A stretch of DNA of 64,000 nucleotides from Kribbella sandramycini (GTDB lineage: Bacteria; Actinomycetota; Actinomycetes; Propionibacteriales; Kribbellaceae). The first letter of the stretch is position 1. Every line of letters starts with the position of its first letter. Made by a program: the position numbers and the translations under genes. Below are positions 44,256-54,141 of this stretch, piece by piece. Under the pieces are notes generated by a model. It ran no database searches, was not told where the DNA came from, and saw only the letters and a list, made by a program, of their open reading frames with translations. The stretch spans positions 124,001 through 188,000 of the forward strand of contig NZ_JABJRC010000002.1 in NCBI RefSeq assembly GCF_013131805.1, given 5' to 3'.

Positions 44256-47200
44256 ATGAGGCCTGTCCGAATTGCCCTGGTGACCGTACTGCTGAGCACG
44301 ATCGCGATCCCGGCCGGAGCGATCAGCCCGCCGAGCGCCGATCCGCCGGACGAGGAACGCACCAAGCTCGCGGACGTCGCCAAGCCGGTCGACCCGGAGG
44401 TCCCGGCCAAGAGCTGGCAGGTCGACGCGCGAGGCGCGTTCTCCGACGCGATCCCGTTGCAGGTCCCGGCGTACCGGGGGCTGGAGCCGCAGCTCGCGCT
44501 CAAGTACGAGTCCGGCGCCGGGAACGGCGTGGTCGGTCAGGGCTGGACGCTGACCGGCGTCACCGAGGTCGAACGCGCCGGCGCCGGTAAGGGCGCGCCG
44601 AAGTACGACTCCTCCGACATCTTCCTGCTCGACGGCCAAGAGCTGGTCGCCTGCGCGGCGGGTAGCGCGAGCCCGAGCTGTACGACGGGCGGCACGCACT
44701 CGACCAAGAACGAGAGCTACCTGCGGATCGCACTGACCGGGACCGGTGCCGCGAGCCGCTGGACGGTGACGGCGAAGGACGGCACCCGGCAGATCTTCGC
44801 CCCGATCCACAGCGTCGCGACCGACCAGGTCTTCCGCTGGGGTCTCAGCCAGATCGTCGACACCCTCGGCAACACAGTGCGCTACACCTGGACCGACGGG
44901 CATGCGCTGGACACCGTGGCCTACAACGGCGTCGAGGTGAAGTTCCACTACGAGACTCGACCGGACGCCGAACAACGGGCCGCGGGCAACGGAGTGCTGA
45001 GCACGCTGAACGGCCGGCTCAAGACTGTCGACATAACGGTTGGCGGCGATCGGCTACGGGCCTACAAGTTGACTTATGCGACCAGTGCGGCCACAGCGCG
45101 GTCGCTGCTGACCCAGGTGCAGCAGTTCGGCCGGGACGCGGCAATCGATGCGCAAGGCAACGTTGCCGGCGGCACAAGTCTGCCGCCGGTGAGCGCGACC
45201 TACCAGACCGGGACGCCGGCCTTCGTGTCCGGCAGCGGCTCGACCTCGATGGCGAACAAGAACAACACCCGCTACCTGCCGATGGACATCAACGGCGACG
45301 GTAAGTCCGACCTGCTGGAGATGTACCCGGGCTGGACCTTCGAGCGGCACGCCTGGATCTCTGACGGCGCCGACTTCACGCTGGCCTCGAACGGCACCGG
45401 GATGCCGATCCACGCCGACACCCGCTTCCTGACCGGAGACGCCAACGGCGACGGCAAGTCCGACCTGGTCGAGATCTACCCGAACGGGTTCAACTGGGGC
45501 CGCCGGCTCTACCTGTCCGACGGCACCGGGTTCGCGCTCGCGTCGACCGGCCACTCCCAGGGCAACAACGGCAAGGACAACCGCTTCCTCTCGATGGACG
45601 TGAACGGCGACGGCAAGTCCGATGTCGTCGAGCTCTACCAGTGCGGCCTGTTCCCGGTCCACTACTGTCGCGCGACCTGGCTGTCGAACGGGACGGCGTA
45701 CACGCTGGCCTCGGACGACACCGGGATCGGCTTCGGGAAGGACAAGCAGTTCCTCACCGCGGACGTGAACGGCGACGGCCGGACCGACCTGGTCGAGCTC
45801 TACTCGGCCGGCTTCGGCGCCGGCGGCCGGCACATCTGGCTGTCCAACGGCACCGGCTTCGTCTCCGGAGCGACCGACACCGCGATGGCCTGGAGTATGC
45901 CGGACGCCGATGGCAGCGGCAGCCGGTTCCACGCTATGGACGTGAACGGCGACGACAAGACCGACATGGTCGAGCTCTACCCGTTCTTCTCGACCTACAC
46001 GCGCCGGACCTGGATCTCCACCGGATCCAGCTACGTGCTCGGCTCCACCGACGCGCTGATGTCGTCGTCCACCAACTCCCGCCAGCTTGTCGCCGATCTG
46101 AACGGTGACCACCGGGCCGACCTGGTCGAGCTGGCGCCGTGGGGATTCTCGACCCTGCGCCGGATCTGGCTGTCGACCGGCGCGGGCTTCGCCCAGGGCG
46201 CGACCGACACGAGTATCGGCTCGTTCAGCTGCAGCAAGGGGGAGTGCAGCAGCGAGTTCCTCGAGATGGACGTCAACGGCGACGGGCTCGGCGAGATGAC
46301 CGAGCTGTACTCGGCCAACCTCGGCTTCAACAAGGGCCGCCACGTCTGGAACATCGGCGGCGACGTCCCCGATCTGCTCAGCGCGAAGACCGATCCGTAC
46401 GGCGCCAAGACGTCGGTCGCCTACACGCCGTCGTCCGCCTGGCCGAACGCGAACAACCCGCCGCTCGTGCAGACCGCCTCTGCGGTCTCGGTCGGCGACG
46501 GGCGCGGAGCGACCGCCACCACGAAGTACAGCTTCGCCGGTGGCGCCTACCATCGCGGTGAGCGGACCGGGCTCGGCTTCCGCACGCAGCGTGAGACAGC
46601 GCCCTGTGTCACCGGCGAGACCGAGTGCCCGACGACGGTGACCACCTTCCGGCAGGACCTCGCGGCGGTCGGCGAGGCCGAACGCCGCGAGCGCCGGACC
46701 GGCGCCGGAGAGTTGCTCGGGGCAACCATTCAGGAGTTCACCGTCGACAACGGCGTCCTGCCGCGGACGGCGCTGCCGACCGGCACCTGGGAGAACGTCC
46801 ACGCCGGGGACGACGTCAAACGCAAGTACACGACCCGGCAGTACAACGCGTACGGCGAGATCGCGCAACAGGTCGAGCACGGCGACCACGAGGCCACCGG
46901 CGACGAGCGGACGCTGACGAACACGTACGTCCCGAATACCACGGCGTACGTCGTCGGCAAACCGGCCGCGGTCCGCAAGTACCAGGGCGCTGGAACCGCC
47001 GGCGCCAAACTTGCCGAGACGCTGGCCTACTACGACAACGCGACCAGCTGGAATCAAGCGCCGGCGAAGGGGCTCCCGACCCGCGCCGGCGATTGGCGCT
47101 CGACGACTGATACCTACACCGATACCCGGACGGAGTACGACGAGTTCGGCAACATCACCGCCGAGATCGACGCGCTCGGCGGGCGGACGACGCTCGGCTG

Positions 47201-49883
47201 GGATTCGGCGTACCACCTGTTCCAGACCACTGAGCAGAACGCGCTCTCGCACGAGGTCACAGCCAGCTGGGACGTCGTCTGCGGCACACCCACAAAGGTA
47301 CGCAGTCCGGACGGCCAACTGACCAAGGTGACGTACGACGCGCTGTGCCGGCGGGCCGAGATGACCGAGCCAGGAGGCCGCTTCGAGCGGTACACCTGGG
47401 CCAACCTCGGCGACGGCGGCGCGCAGTACGAACAGACCGAGCGCCCGGCGGCCGACGGCAGCGCGAACGCGCAGTGGAGCCGCCGGTACTTCGACGGCCT
47501 GCAGCGCACCTGGCAGACGGCCGACCAAGGTCCGGACGCCGCGACCGGTGACATCTACGTCGACACGGCGTACAACGCCCGCGGGCTGGCTGCCGCCAAG
47601 ACGCCGAAGTACTACTGGGTGTCGGGTCAGCCGCGGCCGACGACCTACCCGACCGTGACGACGTACGACGCGCTCGACCGGGTGGTCAAGGAGGCGATGC
47701 CCGGGGGAGCGAGCCGGACGAAGAGCTACGGGCTCTGGACGACGACCGCGACCGATGAGCGCGGCAACACGACCACCGACCGGGTGAACGCCTACGACAA
47801 GCGCATCGCGAGTACGCAGGAGGTCGGCGGGGTCGCGCGGACGGCGACGTACGTGTACGACGGCAACGATCACCTGACCCGCTCGACCGACCCGGACGGC
47901 AACACGATCGTCTACACCCGCGACGCGGCCGGGAATGCGACCAAGATCGTCGACCCGGACAACGGGACGACGACGTACACCTGGGACGCCGCCGATCGGC
48001 TGACCGCGCAAACCGACGGCAAGGGGCAGCGGACGACGTTCGCGTACGACGTCCTCGGCCGGAAGACCAGCCAGACCAGCACGACCGGGACGGCGACCTG
48101 GAAGTACGACGAGCAGCGCGCGGGCTACTTCAACACCGGCCAGCTGACCACGACGACCGACCCGGCCGGGACGAAGAAGTCGGACTACGACGCCGCGGGC
48201 CGGGTGGTCCGGATGGTCCGCACGATCGACAACACCGCTTACACCTTCAGCTACGGGTTCGACCCCGGCGGTCGGCCGTTGTGGACCACCTACCCGGACG
48301 GCTTCACGGTCGGCACCGCCGCCGCGCCGCTGCGGTACGACGGCGCCGGGCGGCTGCGCGCGATCCCCGGGTTCGTGACGGGAGCGCAGTACACGGCCGC
48401 GGGTGAGCTGAGCCGGCTGGAGAACGCCAACGGGACCGTCACCACCCGCGGCTTCGACGCGGAGCGCGGCTGGCTGAACTCGATCCTGACCAAGAAGGGC
48501 GCGACCGCGATCCAGGACGTCACCTACACCCGCGATGCCAAGGGCAACGTCGTCCAGGCGGCGAGCCCGTTCGCGGGGGAGAGCTGGACCTACGCGTACG
48601 ACGAGGCCGAGCAGCTCACCAAGGCCTCGACGCACACGATCAGCTACGACGGCACCGGAAACATCGCGGCCAACTCGGAGTTGGGCGCGTACACGTACGG
48701 ATCGACCCGGCCGCACGCGGTGACCAAGGCCGGGCCGAACACCTACACCTACGACGCGGCCGGGCTGATGACCTCGGGCGCCGGGCGCACCTTCACCTGG
48801 GACGGCGAGAACCGGCTCGCCTCGGTCACGAAGGCCGGCGTCACCACCGCCTTCACGTACGACGCGGACGGCGCGCGGATCCAGTCCGTCGAGGGCACGA
48901 CGACCCGGCGCTACCTCGGTGACGACTACGAGGTCGACGTAACGGCCGGGACGGCGACGAAGTACGTCTCGATCGCGGGTCAGCTGGTCGCCCGGGCCGA
49001 GGGGACGACGCCGTACTGGGTGCACACCGACCAGCAGGGGTCGATCCAGGCCGTCACCGATGCCGCGGGCAACGAAGTGCACCGGAAGAAGTACGCCGCG
49101 TTCGGCGAGGTGGTCGCGACCAGCGGCTCCCTGGCGCGGGAGTCCCGCGGGTTCACCGGGCAACGGGAGGACGCGGCCGGGCTGCTCTACCTGCACTCGC
49201 GGTACTACGACCCGGAGCTCGGCCGGTTCATCTCACCGAACCCGGTGATCGACGGCGACGACACGGTCGGCCTGAACCGGTACGTGTACGCCGCCAACGA
49301 CCCGATCAACCAGACCGACAAATCCGGGCTGGACTGTGAGGATGGCGGCAAGCGCTGCGACCGCGACAACTGGGTGAACTACGGCGAGCAGAAGGAACTC
49401 GAGTTCTCCTGCGGGCCGGCCGCCGTCCGGGTCGCGTTGTCGGCCCAGGGCTACACGGTCGTGGACGAGGAGGAGCTGTGGGGTCCGCTGCAGACGGACA
49501 CCGGCGGCACCGACTCGATCGCGGGCAACGTCGTGCCGGTGATGAACGAGCTGCTGGAGACGAGCTTCTACGAGTCCAAGGACATCCCGCAGGACGCCGA
49601 AGGGAACGCGCCCGACGAGTTCAAGCAGCAGCTGAAGGCCGACATCGTCTACGACATCAACCGCAACCGCCTGATCGTGGCCAACGTCGTCCAGGGCACC
49701 GCGTACGACACCGCGGGCAACCCGCACCAGTACCCGGGGCACTACGTCACCGTGGTCGGCTACGACGAGGGCGGCGACCTGGCCCATATCTACGACCCGG
49801 CCGATGCCTTCGGCAAGTATCACTACTGGATGAGCACCGACAACCTGGCGAACTGGATCGCCGGGAAGGGGTACGCCGGCTGA
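44256..49883 (+). CDS. Giant secreted SpvB/VCBS/RHS-repeat protein with C-terminal C39-like peptidase domain
   Basis: A 1875-residue protein with GAGGAG before its ATG. A Sec signal (IALVTVLLSTIAIPAGA) opens it. FSDAIPLQVPAYRGLEPQLALKYESGAGNGVVGQGWTL (about residues 65-105) is SpvB-like. Seven FG-GAP/VCBS repeats with DxNGDGxxD calcium loops span about residues 340-710. YD/RHS repeats follow, and the core ends at GRFISPNPVIDGDDTVGLNRYVYAANDP. The tip (1693-1875) differs: C1719 in FSCGPAAVRVAL, H1829 in GHYVTVVGYD and D1847 in IYDPAD form a papain/C39-like triad. Such proteins encapsulate and deliver toxins. No immunity gene follows. A self-processing peptidase is the alternative. Confidence 0.9.
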   Translation: MRPVRIALVTVLLSTIAIPAGAISPPSADPPDEERTKLADVAKPVDPEVPAKSWQVDARGAFSDAIPLQVPAYRGLEPQLALKYESGAGNGVVGQGWTLTGVTEVERAGAGKGAPKYDSSDIFLLDGQELVACAAGSASPSCTTGGTHSTKNESYLRIALTGTGAASRWTVTAKDGTRQIFAPIHSVATDQVFRWGLSQIVDTLGNTVRYTWTDGHALDTVAYNGVEVKFHYETRPDAEQRAAGNGVLSTLNGRLKTVDITVGGDRLRAYKLTYATSAATARSLLTQVQQFGRDAAIDAQGNVAGGTSLPPVSATYQTGTPAFVSGSGSTSMANKNNTRYLPMDINGDGKSDLLEMYPGWTFERHAWISDGADFTLASNGTGMPIHADTRFLTGDANGDGKSDLVEIYPNGFNWGRRLYLSDGTGFALASTGHSQGNNGKDNRFLSMDVNGDGKSDVVELYQCGLFPVHYCRATWLSNGTAYTLASDDTGIGFGKDKQFLTADVNGDGRTDLVELYSAGFGAGGRHIWLSNGTGFVSGATDTAMAWSMPDADGSGSRFHAMDVNGDDKTDMVELYPFFSTYTRRTWISTGSSYVLGSTDALMSSSTNSRQLVADLNGDHRADLVELAPWGFSTLRRIWLSTGAGFAQGATDTSIGSFSCSKGECSSEFLEMDVNGDGLGEMTELYSANLGFNKGRHVWNIGGDVPDLLSAKTDPYGAKTSVAYTPSSAWPNANNPPLVQTASAVSVGDGRGATATTKYSFAGGAYHRGERTGLGFRTQRETAPCVTGETECPTTVTTFRQDLAAVGEAERRERRTGAGELLGATIQEFTVDNGVLPRTALPTGTWENVHAGDDVKRKYTTRQYNAYGEIAQQVEHGDHEATGDERTLTNTYVPNTTAYVVGKPAAVRKYQGAGTAGAKLAETLAYYDNATSWNQAPAKGLPTRAGDWRSTTDTYTDTRTEYDEFGNITAEIDALGGRTTLGWDSAYHLFQTTEQNALSHEVTASWDVVCGTPTKVRSPDGQLTKVTYDALCRRAEMTEPGGRFERYTWANLGDGGAQYEQTERPAADGSANAQWSRRYFDGLQRTWQTADQGPDAATGDIYVDTAYNARGLAAAKTPKYYWVSGQPRPTTYPTVTTYDALDRVVKEAMPGGASRTKSYGLWTTTATDERGNTTTDRVNAYDKRIASTQEVGGVARTATYVYDGNDHLTRSTDPDGNTIVYTRDAAGNATKIVDPDNGTTTYTWDAADRLTAQTDGKGQRTTFAYDVLGRKTSQTSTTGTATWKYDEQRAGYFNTGQLTTTTDPAGTKKSDYDAAGRVVRMVRTIDNTAYTFSYGFDPGGRPLWTTYPDGFTVGTAAAPLRYDGAGRLRAIPGFVTGAQYTAAGELSRLENANGTVTTRGFDAERGWLNSILTKKGATAIQDVTYTRDAKGNVVQAASPFAGESWTYAYDEAEQLTKASTHTISYDGTGNIAANSELGAYTYGSTRPHAVTKAGPNTYTYDAAGLMTSGAGRTFTWDGENRLASVTKAGVTTAFTYDADGARIQSVEGTTTRRYLGDDYEVDVTAGTATKYVSIAGQLVARAEGTTPYWVHTDQQGSIQAVTDAAGNEVHRKKYAAFGEVVATSGSLARESRGFTGQREDAAGLLYLHSRYYDPELGRFISPNPVIDGDDTVGLNRYVYAANDPINQTDKSGLDCEDGGKRCDRDNWVNYGEQKELEFSCGPAAVRVALSAQGYTVVDEEELWGPLQTDTGGTDSIAGNVVPVMNELLETSFYESKDIPQDAEGNAPDEFKQQLKADIVYDINRNRLIVANVVQGTAYDTAGNPHQYPGHYVTVVGYDEGGDLAHIYDPADAFGKYHYWMSTDNLANWIAGKGYAG

Positions 49884-49892
49884 TCGGTCAGC

Positions 49893-52787
49893 TCACCCCC
49901 GGTCGCCCGGACCGGGGGTGAGCAGGCCCTGCGCGTGGGCGGTCGCCGTCGCCTCGGTCCGGCTGGCCGCGCCGAGCTTGGTCAGGATGCGACCGACGTG
50001 GACGCCGACGGTCGCGGGCGAGATGTACAGCTCGGCGGCAATCTGCCGGTTCGGCAGGCCACGCGCCACCAGCCGGAGGACGTCGTACTCACGCGGCGTC
50101 AGCCCGCTGGCGTCCGCAGTCGCCACAGCCGCCGGGGCCTCGAGCCGCGCACGCTGGCCGAGGGCCTCGATCCGGTCCAGCCAGACGGTCGCGCGAACCT
50201 TCAGCGCCAGCTCGCGCGCCTCTTCGAGCCGCTTCCGGGCGCCGGCCCGGTTGCTGGCTGCAAGCGCTGCTTCGGCGCTGTGAATCAGGCACAACACGAG
50301 CGCGGGCAGGTGCTTGACCTCTCGCCACGCGGCGACGCACTCGTCCCAGTCCGTCATCCGGCCGGAGCCGAGCCCGGCCTCGATGCTCAGCCGGTACGCC
50401 CGGTCGAGCGGGGACCGGGCGGCCAGGCGGTGCAGGAGCCCCGTGATGTCGGCACGGATCTTGGCGACGTCCGCGGCGATCTCCCGGTTTCGCGGCGCGG
50501 CCGCGAGGCGGGCCCGCTGCAGCAGCGTGATCGCCAGCAGCCCGTCCTGGTCAGGCTGCACCTGGGCCGCTGTGTCGCGGCTGTTGCGCAGGAAGAGCTC
50601 CACCGCGCGGCCGGCCAGCTCCGGCTCGTGCCGGGCGACGGCGAGATCGGCCCAGATCATCGCGGTGTGCCCGAGCATGTAGCCGCGCAGCGTCCGGGTG
50701 CCGGAGCTCAGCGCTTCGGGGGACTGCACCAAGCTCTCGGCCCGCTCGAAATTGCCGCGGAAGACGTTGATCCAGGACAGCATCGCCTGCAGGACGCTGA
50801 CGTAGAGCTCCTCGGGCTCCGCGGCGAGGGTCTGCTCGATGGTCTCGACGGCTTCGTCCCAGCGGCCGAGGCTGAGGTAGCCCTCGCAGAGATTGACCGC
50901 CAGCAGCGGGCCGCGCCATCGCTGCATGCCGAGCAGCTCGGCCTCGCGTAACGCCTGGGGCGCCTTGACCACGATCTGGTCGTACTGCGCGTTCAGCGTC
51001 AGCGCCGCGCACTCCCACAGGCCGTTGGCCACCAGCATGTAGTCATCACCGGTGCGGACGGCGAGCTCCCGGGCCTTCGCCTGCAGGGCCTGGGTGACGG
51101 CGAGCGGTTCGAGGAAGATCGCGACATGCCCGAGGACGGCGTACGCCCGGCATCGGAGCCGATCGTCGTCCAGCGCCTCGGCGATCTCGAGGACGCGCTC
51201 GGCATGCACCCGGCCGGACTGCGGGCGCCGGGCGACCGTTTCGTCGACCGTGAGGTGGTAGTGCAGCACGCCGAGCGCGAACGTCGGCCGGTCGGACGGC
51301 AGCAGCCGCTCGGCCTCGTCCAGATCGACGCGGCCGGTCAGATCGAGGCGGCCGCGGAACTGGGCCCGGTCGAGCAGGATCTGGGCCGCGCGCTCCGGCT
51401 CCTGGTCGCGGTCGACCAGCTCGAGCGCGGCCGTGCAGTGCTGCAGGCCTTGCGCGGCCTGACCGGCTGGGCCGGCCGCGGCGATGGCGCGTTCGAGCAG
51501 CATCAGCCGGTCCGGGTGGTCGCCGGGACACAGCGCGATGGCGCGTTCGAGATGCCGGAGCTCCTCGGTGTACGCGAAACTCACCTTGGCCTCGTCAGCA
51601 GCGACCAGGGTGGCGCGGTAAGCCTCCTCGGTGCGGCCGGCGAGGAACCAGTGCTCGGCCAGCTCGGCCGCGGGCAGGGTCTGCGTGGCCAGGTCCGGAT
51701 GTTCGGCGAGCGCGGTGGCGGCGCGCGCATGCAGGCGACGGCGTTCGCCGGGGAGCAGACCGGTGTAGACGGCCTCGCGGATCAGCGCGTGCCGAAACTG
51801 GTAGCCGTGGGTGGTGGCGAGGAGCTGGTCGCGCTCGACCAGCTCGCGCAGCGCCTGGTCGAGCTCGTCATCGGAACGGTTCGCGAGCAGGGCGAGCAGC
51901 TCGTGCGCCACCGCCGACCCGGCGACGGACGCCACCGCGAGGACCGGCCGGGCAGCCTCCGACAGCCGAGCGACGCGCTCCTGGAGGAGACTGCGGAGCG
52001 CATTAGCGCTGGGGTTGCCCGGATCGCTGTTGGCGAGCGCTTCTATGAACAGCGGGTTGCCGCCGGAGCGTTGGTGGACGGCGGCCGCGCGGGCCGGGTC
52101 GTACCGGCCGACGAGCGCGGTCAGCAGCTCGCTGACGTACTGCTGCTCGAGCGGGCCGAGCTGAAGGGTGGTGATGTCAGGGCGGCGGCCGAGCTCGGCG
52201 ACGAGCTGGCGGACCGGATGGCCGGCCGGGACCTCACCGGTGCGGACGGTGCCGACCAGCAGGACCTGCCGGTCGCGGAGATTGCGGGCGAGGTAGCCGA
52301 AGAGCTCGCGGCTGGCGCCGTCGGCCCAGTGCAGATCTTCGACGACCAGCAGCAGCGGACGCCGGGCCGCGGCGCGCTCGACCAGCGCGATCAGCTCCTG
52401 GAGGAGCGACAGCCGGCTGCTCGCGGCCGCCGACGACGAGGAGTGCGGCAGCAGGGCGTTGAGCGCGGAGCCGGGCTGGGAGCCGCCTTCGGCGTCGACG
52501 AGCTGCTGGACGATCGGGAGGAACGCGACGTACGGGAGGTGTTCGGCGCCCAGCTCGGGGCAGGCGCCGGTGATGGTCAGCCAGTCGTCCTTGAGCAGCG
52601 CGGTGAACTCGGCGACCAGCCGGGACTTGCCGATCCCGGCCTCGCCGGTGATCAGGACGCGCGCCGAGCCGCCCTCCCGGACCTGCTGCGCGGCCGCCCG
52701 TAACGCGCCGAGTTCGGCCTGTCGCCCGACGTACAGGGCGCTGACCACGGGCTGTCGGCCGGTAGCGGACACATCGTCACCGGACAT
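49893..52787 (-). CDS. LuxR family regulator with AAA ATPase domain (LAL type)
   Basis: A 964-residue regulator. Residues about 20-330 form a STAND-type ATPase: YVGRQAELGALRAAAQQ, Walker A ITGEAGIGKSRLV, Walker B LLLVVEDLHWADG. A tetratricopeptide-like helical region fills the middle (LRHLERAIALCPGDHPDRLMLLERAIAAAG). The last 65 residues are a LuxR helix-turn-helix (LTPREYDVLRLVARGLPNRQIAAELYISPATVGVHVGRILTKLGAASRTEA). It probably responds to an unknown ligand. It is convergent with the RHS gene and divergent from the epoxide hydrolase across 110 bases, a possible target. Confidence 0.92.
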   Translation of the reverse strand: MSGDDVSATGRQPVVSALYVGRQAELGALRAAAQQVREGGSARVLITGEAGIGKSRLVAEFTALLKDDWLTITGACPELGAEHLPYVAFLPIVQQLVDAEGGSQPGSALNALLPHSSSSAAASSRLSLLQELIALVERAAARRPLLLVVEDLHWADGASRELFGYLARNLRDRQVLLVGTVRTGEVPAGHPVRQLVAELGRRPDITTLQLGPLEQQYVSELLTALVGRYDPARAAAVHQRSGGNPLFIEALANSDPGNPSANALRSLLQERVARLSEAARPVLAVASVAGSAVAHELLALLANRSDDELDQALRELVERDQLLATTHGYQFRHALIREAVYTGLLPGERRRLHARAATALAEHPDLATQTLPAAELAEHWFLAGRTEEAYRATLVAADEAKVSFAYTEELRHLERAIALCPGDHPDRLMLLERAIAAAGPAGQAAQGLQHCTAALELVDRDQEPERAAQILLDRAQFRGRLDLTGRVDLDEAERLLPSDRPTFALGVLHYHLTVDETVARRPQSGRVHAERVLEIAEALDDDRLRCRAYAVLGHVAIFLEPLAVTQALQAKARELAVRTGDDYMLVANGLWECAALTLNAQYDQIVVKAPQALREAELLGMQRWRGPLLAVNLCEGYLSLGRWDEAVETIEQTLAAEPEELYVSVLQAMLSWINVFRGNFERAESLVQSPEALSSGTRTLRGYMLGHTAMIWADLAVARHEPELAGRAVELFLRNSRDTAAQVQPDQDGLLAITLLQRARLAAAPRNREIAADVAKIRADITGLLHRLAARSPLDRAYRLSIEAGLGSGRMTDWDECVAAWREVKHLPALVLCLIHSAEAALAASNRAGARKRLEEARELALKVRATVWLDRIEALGQRARLEAPAAVATADASGLTPREYDVLRLVARGLPNRQIAAELYISPATVGVHVGRILTKLGAASRTEATATAHAQGLLTPGPGDRG

Positions 52788-52897
52788 GGATATACCGGGT
52801 TCTGCGGATTCGCCCGAGCCGGTCTGCCAGCACGCTGTGATCCTAGACCGGCCGGGGGCGAGACCGAGGCCGGAATTGACACCCTGAGGAGAACAGA

Positions 52898-54082
52898 GTG
52901 AGCACTCCGAACAGCCACCCGCGCGAGACCGCCGACGAGGCCGTCCGGCCGTTGCGGATCGAAGTTCCCCAGTCACAGCTCGATGATCTGAACGACCGGC
53001 TGCGCCGGGTCCGCTGGGCCAACGAGCTGCCGCGCGACCAGGTCACCGACGGCGTCCAGCGCGGTCCGGTCACGCCGGGCTGGGAGTACGGCGTACCGGT
53101 CGAGTACGTGCAGCGGCTCGTCGAGCACTGGCGCGACGGGTACGACTGGCGCAAGTGGGAGGCGCGGCTGAACGAGTACCCGCACTTCACCACCGAGATC
53201 GACGGGCAGAACATCCACTTCCTGCACGTCCGCTCACCCGAGCCGGACGCGACCCCGCTGATCCTGACCCACGGCTGGCCGAACTCGATCGTCGAGTACC
53301 TGGACCTGCTCGGCCCGCTGACCGACCCGCGGTCGCACGGCGGCGACCCGGCCGACGCGTTCCACGTCGTCCTGCCGTCGCTGCCCGGTTTCGGCTTCTC
53401 CGGCCCGACGTTCGAGAAGGGCTGGAACCGGCACCGGACGGCGGCCGCGTGGGCCGAGCTGATGCGCCGGCTCGGCTACGAGAAGTACGGCGCCCACGGC
53501 AACGACGTCGGCTCGTTCGTGTCGCCGGAGCTGGGCCGGATCGCGCCGGATCAGGTGATCGGCGTGCACGTCACCCAGCTGTTCTCGTTCCCGTCCGGCG
53601 ACCCGGCCGAGTTCGAGGGGCTGAGCCAGAAGGACATCGAGTACCTCGGCTTCCTGCAGAAGTTCAACGAGGAGATGTCGGCGTATGCGAAACTGCAGGA
53701 GACGGCGCCGCAGAACCTCGCGCACGCGCTGGCCGACTCGCCCGCCGGGCAGCTGGCCTGGAGCGCGCAGCTGCTGAACGCGCTCGACGACGAGCACGTG
53801 CTGACCAACGCGACCATCTACTGGCTCACCAACACCGGCGCCTCGGCGGCCCGCTTCTACTACGAGGACCACCACGCCGAGCACCCGACCGAGCCCACCA
53901 CCGCCCCGACCGGCCTGGCCAGCTTCGCCAACGACTTCACGCCGTTGCGCCGCTTCGCCGACCGCGACCACAAGAACATCGTCTCCTGGAACGAGTACGA
54001 GCGCGGCGGCCACTGGTCCGCCCTCGACGCGCCCGACCTGCTCGTCTCCGACATCCGGGTGTTCTTCCGCGGCCTGAAGTAG
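52898..54082 (+). CDS. Epoxide hydrolase (EHN-type alpha/beta hydrolase)
   Basis: A 394-residue enzyme of the microsomal epoxide hydrolase-like family. The N-terminal EHN region is PLRIEVPQSQLDDLNDRLRRVRW. LILTHGWPNSIVEYLDL is the oxyanion-hole HGWP motif, and the nucleophile is the aspartate of AHGNDVGSF. The catalytic histidine lies in ERGGHWSALDAPDLL, and tyrosines for the lid are present. GAGGAGAA precedes the GTG start. A near-perfect terminator follows. Confidence 0.9.
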   Translation: MSTPNSHPRETADEAVRPLRIEVPQSQLDDLNDRLRRVRWANELPRDQVTDGVQRGPVTPGWEYGVPVEYVQRLVEHWRDGYDWRKWEARLNEYPHFTTEIDGQNIHFLHVRSPEPDATPLILTHGWPNSIVEYLDLLGPLTDPRSHGGDPADAFHVVLPSLPGFGFSGPTFEKGWNRHRTAAAWAELMRRLGYEKYGAHGNDVGSFVSPELGRIAPDQVIGVHVTQLFSFPSGDPAEFEGLSQKDIEYLGFLQKFNEEMSAYAKLQETAPQNLAHALADSPAGQLAWSAQLLNALDDEHVLTNATIYWLTNTGASAARFYYEDHHAEHPTEPTTAPTGLASFANDFTPLRRFADRDHKNIVSWNEYERGGHWSALDAPDLLVSDIRVFFRGLK

Positions 54083-54088
54083 GCCGTT

Positions 54089-54132
54089 CGCAAGCGACCT
54101 TCACCGCGCGGGCATGGTGAAGGTCGCTTGCG
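54089..54132. terminator. Bidirectional terminator hairpin
   Basis: CGCAAGCGACCTTCACC and GGTGAAGGTCGCTTGCG are perfectly complementary over 17 bases with a 10-base loop. It lies seven bases after the epoxide hydrolase and ten before the end of the convergent deiminase gene, with TGTTTG following on the plus strand. It serves both genes. Confidence 0.9.
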
Positions 54133-54141
54133 GCTGTTTGC

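Noticed and set aside
45054..49196. A 1380-codon open frame on the minus strand opposite the RHS gene
   Set aside because: It lies entirely antisense to a gene with clear signal peptide, VCBS and RHS repeats. Its translation is Arg/Val/Gly-rich without motifs, as expected of a high-GC complementary frame.
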